Positions 61,939 to 64,000 of a DNA stretch of 64,000 bases are shown piece after piece. The DNA comes from Pannonibacter tanglangensis (GTDB taxonomy: Bacteria; Pseudomonadota; Alphaproteobacteria; Rhizobiales; Stappiaceae): NCBI RefSeq assembly GCF_009915685.1, contig NZ_JAABLP010000004.1. One strand, 5' to 3'. The position numbers were made by a program, and so were the translations under genes. The notes under the pieces are model-generated. The model saw only the letters and a list, made by a program, of their open reading frames with translations, had not been told where the DNA came from and did no database searches. Position 1 is the first letter of the stretch, and each line of letters opens with the position of its first letter.

Positions 61939-62964
61939 ATGCTCAGGCATTCCCCGATCAGCCACGCGGCCTACCACGATCTCCTGCGCTCCCTGCTCGA
62001 TGAGGCGGTGGCCGGGATCCGGGGCACGCCCACGCGTGTCGTCCGCAACGGCAAGACCTACTGGTACGACACCTACCGGGTCGGCACCGACGTGCGCAAA
62101 AGCTACATCGGAGAAGACAGCGAGGCCCTGCAGGCGCGGATTGCCCGGCATGACGCGCTGAAGGAAGAGGCGGACGCGCGCAAGAAGGAACGGGCGCGGC
62201 TGATCCGGCTGCTGCGCGCGGAGGGCTTTCTCGGCACGGACGGCGCGACAGGCAGCCTTCTGGCGGCGATGGCCAGCGCGGGCGTGTTCCGCCTTGGCGG
62301 CACGGTGATCGGCACCCACGCCTTCCGTCTCTATGAGGGCGAACTCGGGGTCCGCTACCGGTTCGACCAGACGGCGATGACGCAGGATATGGACATTGCC
62401 AGTTTCGAGCGGCTGTCCCTGTCCCTGTCGCAGGACGATCAGGTTTCCACCTCGATGCAGGATGTGCTTTCCGGCTTTGCCTTTGACCCGGTGCCGAGCC
62501 TGGAGCCGGGCCAGGTGTGGCGCTGGCGGCAGACCCGCAACGACACGCTGGTGGAGTTCCTGACCCCGTCCTTCCGTCCCGAGGAGGATATCCGTCCGCT
62601 GGAAGCTCTCGGGGTCAGTGCCCAGTCGCTGCATTACCTGAACTACCTGATCGCGAGCCCCATCCCCGCTGCCGTGCTGTATCGCTCCGGCGTGCTGGTG
62701 CAGATCCCCAGGCCGGAACGCTTTGCCCTGCACAAGCTGATTGTCGCCGACCGGCGGCGGGAAGGCATGGACAGCCTCAAATCCCAGAAAGACAGGCGGC
62801 AGGCCGAGTTCCTGATCGCGATCTTGCTGGAGGATCGGCCGGATGATCTGGCCGAGGCACTGGAAGACCTGCGCAGCCGCGGCCCGCAGTGGAACGTCCG
62901 GCTTGACCGGAGCCTTGCCCGGATCCCGGAGACCGCGGCGCGGCTGCATGCTCTGGCAGCATGA
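61939..62964 (+). CDS. GSU2403-type nucleotidyltransferase-fold protein
   Basis: 341 residues. The N-terminal half is helical and charged (ALKEEADARKKERARLIRLL); a nucleotidyltransferase core follows with FRLGGTVIGTHAFRLYEG and the acidic pair in TQDMDIAS, the pattern of PF12281 proteins. The C-terminal half has HKLIVADRRREGMDSLKSQK. The family is uncharacterised but shares the fold of AbiEii and MenT toxins. The ATG at 61939 lacks a ribosome-binding site; a TTG at 61924 inside the palindrome is an alternative. No partner gene is obvious. Confidence 0.75.
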   Translation: MLRHSPISHAAYHDLLRSLLDEAVAGIRGTPTRVVRNGKTYWYDTYRVGTDVRKSYIGEDSEALQARIARHDALKEEADARKKERARLIRLLRAEGFLGTDGATGSLLAAMASAGVFRLGGTVIGTHAFRLYEGELGVRYRFDQTAMTQDMDIASFERLSLSLSQDDQVSTSMQDVLSGFAFDPVPSLEPGQVWRWRQTRNDTLVEFLTPSFRPEEDIRPLEALGVSAQSLHYLNYLIASPIPAAVLYRSGVLVQIPRPERFALHKLIVADRRREGMDSLKSQKDRRQAEFLIAILLEDRPDDLAEALEDLRSRGPQWNVRLDRSLARIPETAARLHALAA

Positions 62965-62990
62965 CCGGAGTGCGGGGATCGCCTCCCCCG

Positions 62991-64000
62991 CTAATGGAAG
63001 TCCCGGCTTTTCGGCAGGATGCGGACATCGCGGGGGTGGACGTGGCGGGGCGGGGTCGCGAGCGTCGAGGTCGGGTGGGCCGCGGGACGGACCGGCTGGC
63101 CCGCCCCTTGCGACCGCTGCGGCTGCGGCGGGATCACCTCCGAGCCGGGGGCTTCGGCCGTCCACAGGGTGCCGAGCAGGGCGCTGCGGTCGATGACATT
63201 GCTCAGCATGAGATGGATCACCCCCTCGGCGGAGCGCTGCACCCGGCCCTCCACCAGCATCAGCCGTGAGCCCATGACGGCCCCGCGCAGGGCCTCGAAC
63301 CGGCGCGCCCAGAGCACGCAGTTGACGATGCCGGTCTCGTCCTCCAGCGTGATGAAGATGGCATTGCCCTTGCCCGGGCGCTGGCGCACCAGCACGAGCC
63401 CGGCCATGCGCGTGAAGCGCCCTTCGGCCCGGCGGCAGGTCTCGGCCGCGCTGCAGACCCCCTCCCTCGCCAGCCGCTCGCGCAGGAGCAGCATGGGATG
63501 CGCCTTCAGCGACAGGCGCAGGGTCTGGTAGTCGGTCGCCACCTGCTCGCCCAGCGCCATGCGCGGCAAGGCGGCATCGGCTTCCGCGCCCAGCTCGCGC
63601 GCATCGACGGCGGCAAAGAGCGGCAGCGGGTCATCCTGCGGCAGGCGACGGACCTCCCACAGGGCCGAGCGCCGGTCGAGCCCGATCGAGCCGAAGGCAT
63701 CGGCATCGGCCAGCGCGCGCATCGGCCGGCCATAGAGCCGGGCCCGCCGCGCCACGTCTTCCACCACGGCAAAACCATTCTGCCGCGCAGCGACGAGACG
63801 ACGGGCCTCGGCCTCGTGAATGCCCTCCGCCTGGCGGAAGCCGAGACGCAGGGCGAGCCGGCCGTCGCGGCCGCGCTCCAGCGTGTTGTCCCAGTAGCTC
63901 TCGTTGACATCGACGGCCCGCACCTCGACGCCGTGCTCCTGCGCGTCGCGCACGATCTGCGCCGGGGCGTAAAAGCCCATCGGCTGGGAGTTGAGCAGGG
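62991..64000 (-). CDS. dnaE2: Error-prone DNA polymerase DnaE2, N-terminal part outside window
   Basis: About 336 C-terminal residues are present and the frame stays open to the window edge. It shows LLNSQPMGFYAPAQIVRDAQ, the fingers/helix-hairpin-helix region (QAEGIHEAEARRLVAARQNG), LSLKAHPMLLLRERL and an OB domain (RMAGLVLVRQRPGKGNAIFI, EDETGIVNCVLWARRFEALR), with ILPKSRDFH at the end. DnaE2 (ImuC) carries out mutagenic translesion synthesis in the SOS response, with ImuA and ImuB usually encoded just upstream, beyond this window. Confidence 0.93.
   Translation of the reverse strand, partial: LLNSQPMGFYAPAQIVRDAQEHGVEVRAVDVNESYWDNTLERGRDGRLALRLGFRQAEGIHEAEARRLVAARQNGFAVVEDVARRARLYGRPMRALADADAFGSIGLDRRSALWEVRRLPQDDPLPLFAAVDARELGAEADAALPRMALGEQVATDYQTLRLSLKAHPMLLLRERLAREGVCSAAETCRRAEGRFTRMAGLVLVRQRPGKGNAIFITLEDETGIVNCVLWARRFEALRGAVMGSRLMLVEGRVQRSAEGVIHLMLSNVIDRSALLGTLWTAEAPGSEVIPPQPQRSQGAGQPVRPAAHPTSTLATPPRHVHPRDVRILPKSRDFH

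Overview
The window is GC-rich, densely packed chromosomal DNA from an alphaproteobacterium. The evidence is the tandem liv-type ABC cassette, TakP-type TRAP systems, the fused indolepyruvate oxidoreductase, DnaE2, DUF459 and DUF2937 proteins, a cobalt-type nitrile hydratase, and codon use dominated by G or C at third positions. A Hyphomicrobiales or Stappiaceae-like marine or soil heterotroph is my best guess, made on gene content alone. I see no rRNA, tRNA, CRISPR array, transposase or prophage gene. Two genes are cut by the window edges: gltD on the left and dnaE2 on the right.

Layout. 1-5400: the end of gltD, then envelope genes (DUF459 SGNH-like protein, MltB-type lytic transglycosylase, outer-membrane beta-barrel). 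5600-8450: kdsD and a PomAB-type flagellar stator pair. 8500-11250: NfeD/SPFH pair and ferrochelatase. 11369-20065: one minus-strand catabolic uptake operon with an acyl-CoA ligase, livG, livH, livM, a periplasmic binding protein, livF and a PaaK-like ligase. 20369-23067: hybrid histidine kinase and OmpR-type regulator. 23066-23460: a repeat-rich intergenic element. 23446-26925: fused indolepyruvate:ferredoxin oxidoreductase. 27129-34212: two TRAP permease pairs with one TakP-like binding protein, divergent from a Cache histidine kinase and NarL-type regulator (34413-36553). 36644-37258: a HigBA toxin-antitoxin module with a clear operator. 37375-41811: glutamine-amidotransferase-like hydrolase, cobalt nitrile hydratase (alpha, beta, activator) and a DUF1007-NicO nickel/cobalt permease. 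42107-45815: leucine-type dehydrogenase, LysR regulator and gamma-glutamyltransferase. 45872-48592: CobW GTPase, WD40 and DUF2937 operon. 48845-55359: VWA protein, LacI regulator, OmpA-like lipoprotein, DMT exporter, MarR regulator and two flavodoxin-fold quinone reductases. 55514-61846: an NMT1/SsuA-type ABC importer in one operon with a cytosine-deaminase-like hydrolase and an FAD-linked oxidase, divergent from a Rid-family gene. 61939-62964: a GSU2403-type nucleotidyltransferase behind two strong palindromes. 62991 to the end: DnaE2.

How the genes work together. Much of the window serves uptake and breakdown of small carboxylates and nitrogen compounds: 2-oxo acids (TRAP), hydrophobic or aromatic acids (liv plus two adenylating ligases), arylpyruvates (Ior), branched-chain amino acids (leucine dehydrogenase), nitriles (nitrile hydratase with its own cobalt permease) and an unidentified N-heterocycle (ABC, deaminase, FAD oxidase). 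The most distinctive signals are the inverted-repeat element at 23162-23460, 32-bp tandem repeats starting in a stop codon, the TRAP permease with a soluble C-terminal extension of about 340 residues, the unassigned deaminase/oxidase/ABC pathway, and the nucleotidyltransferase with twin operators.
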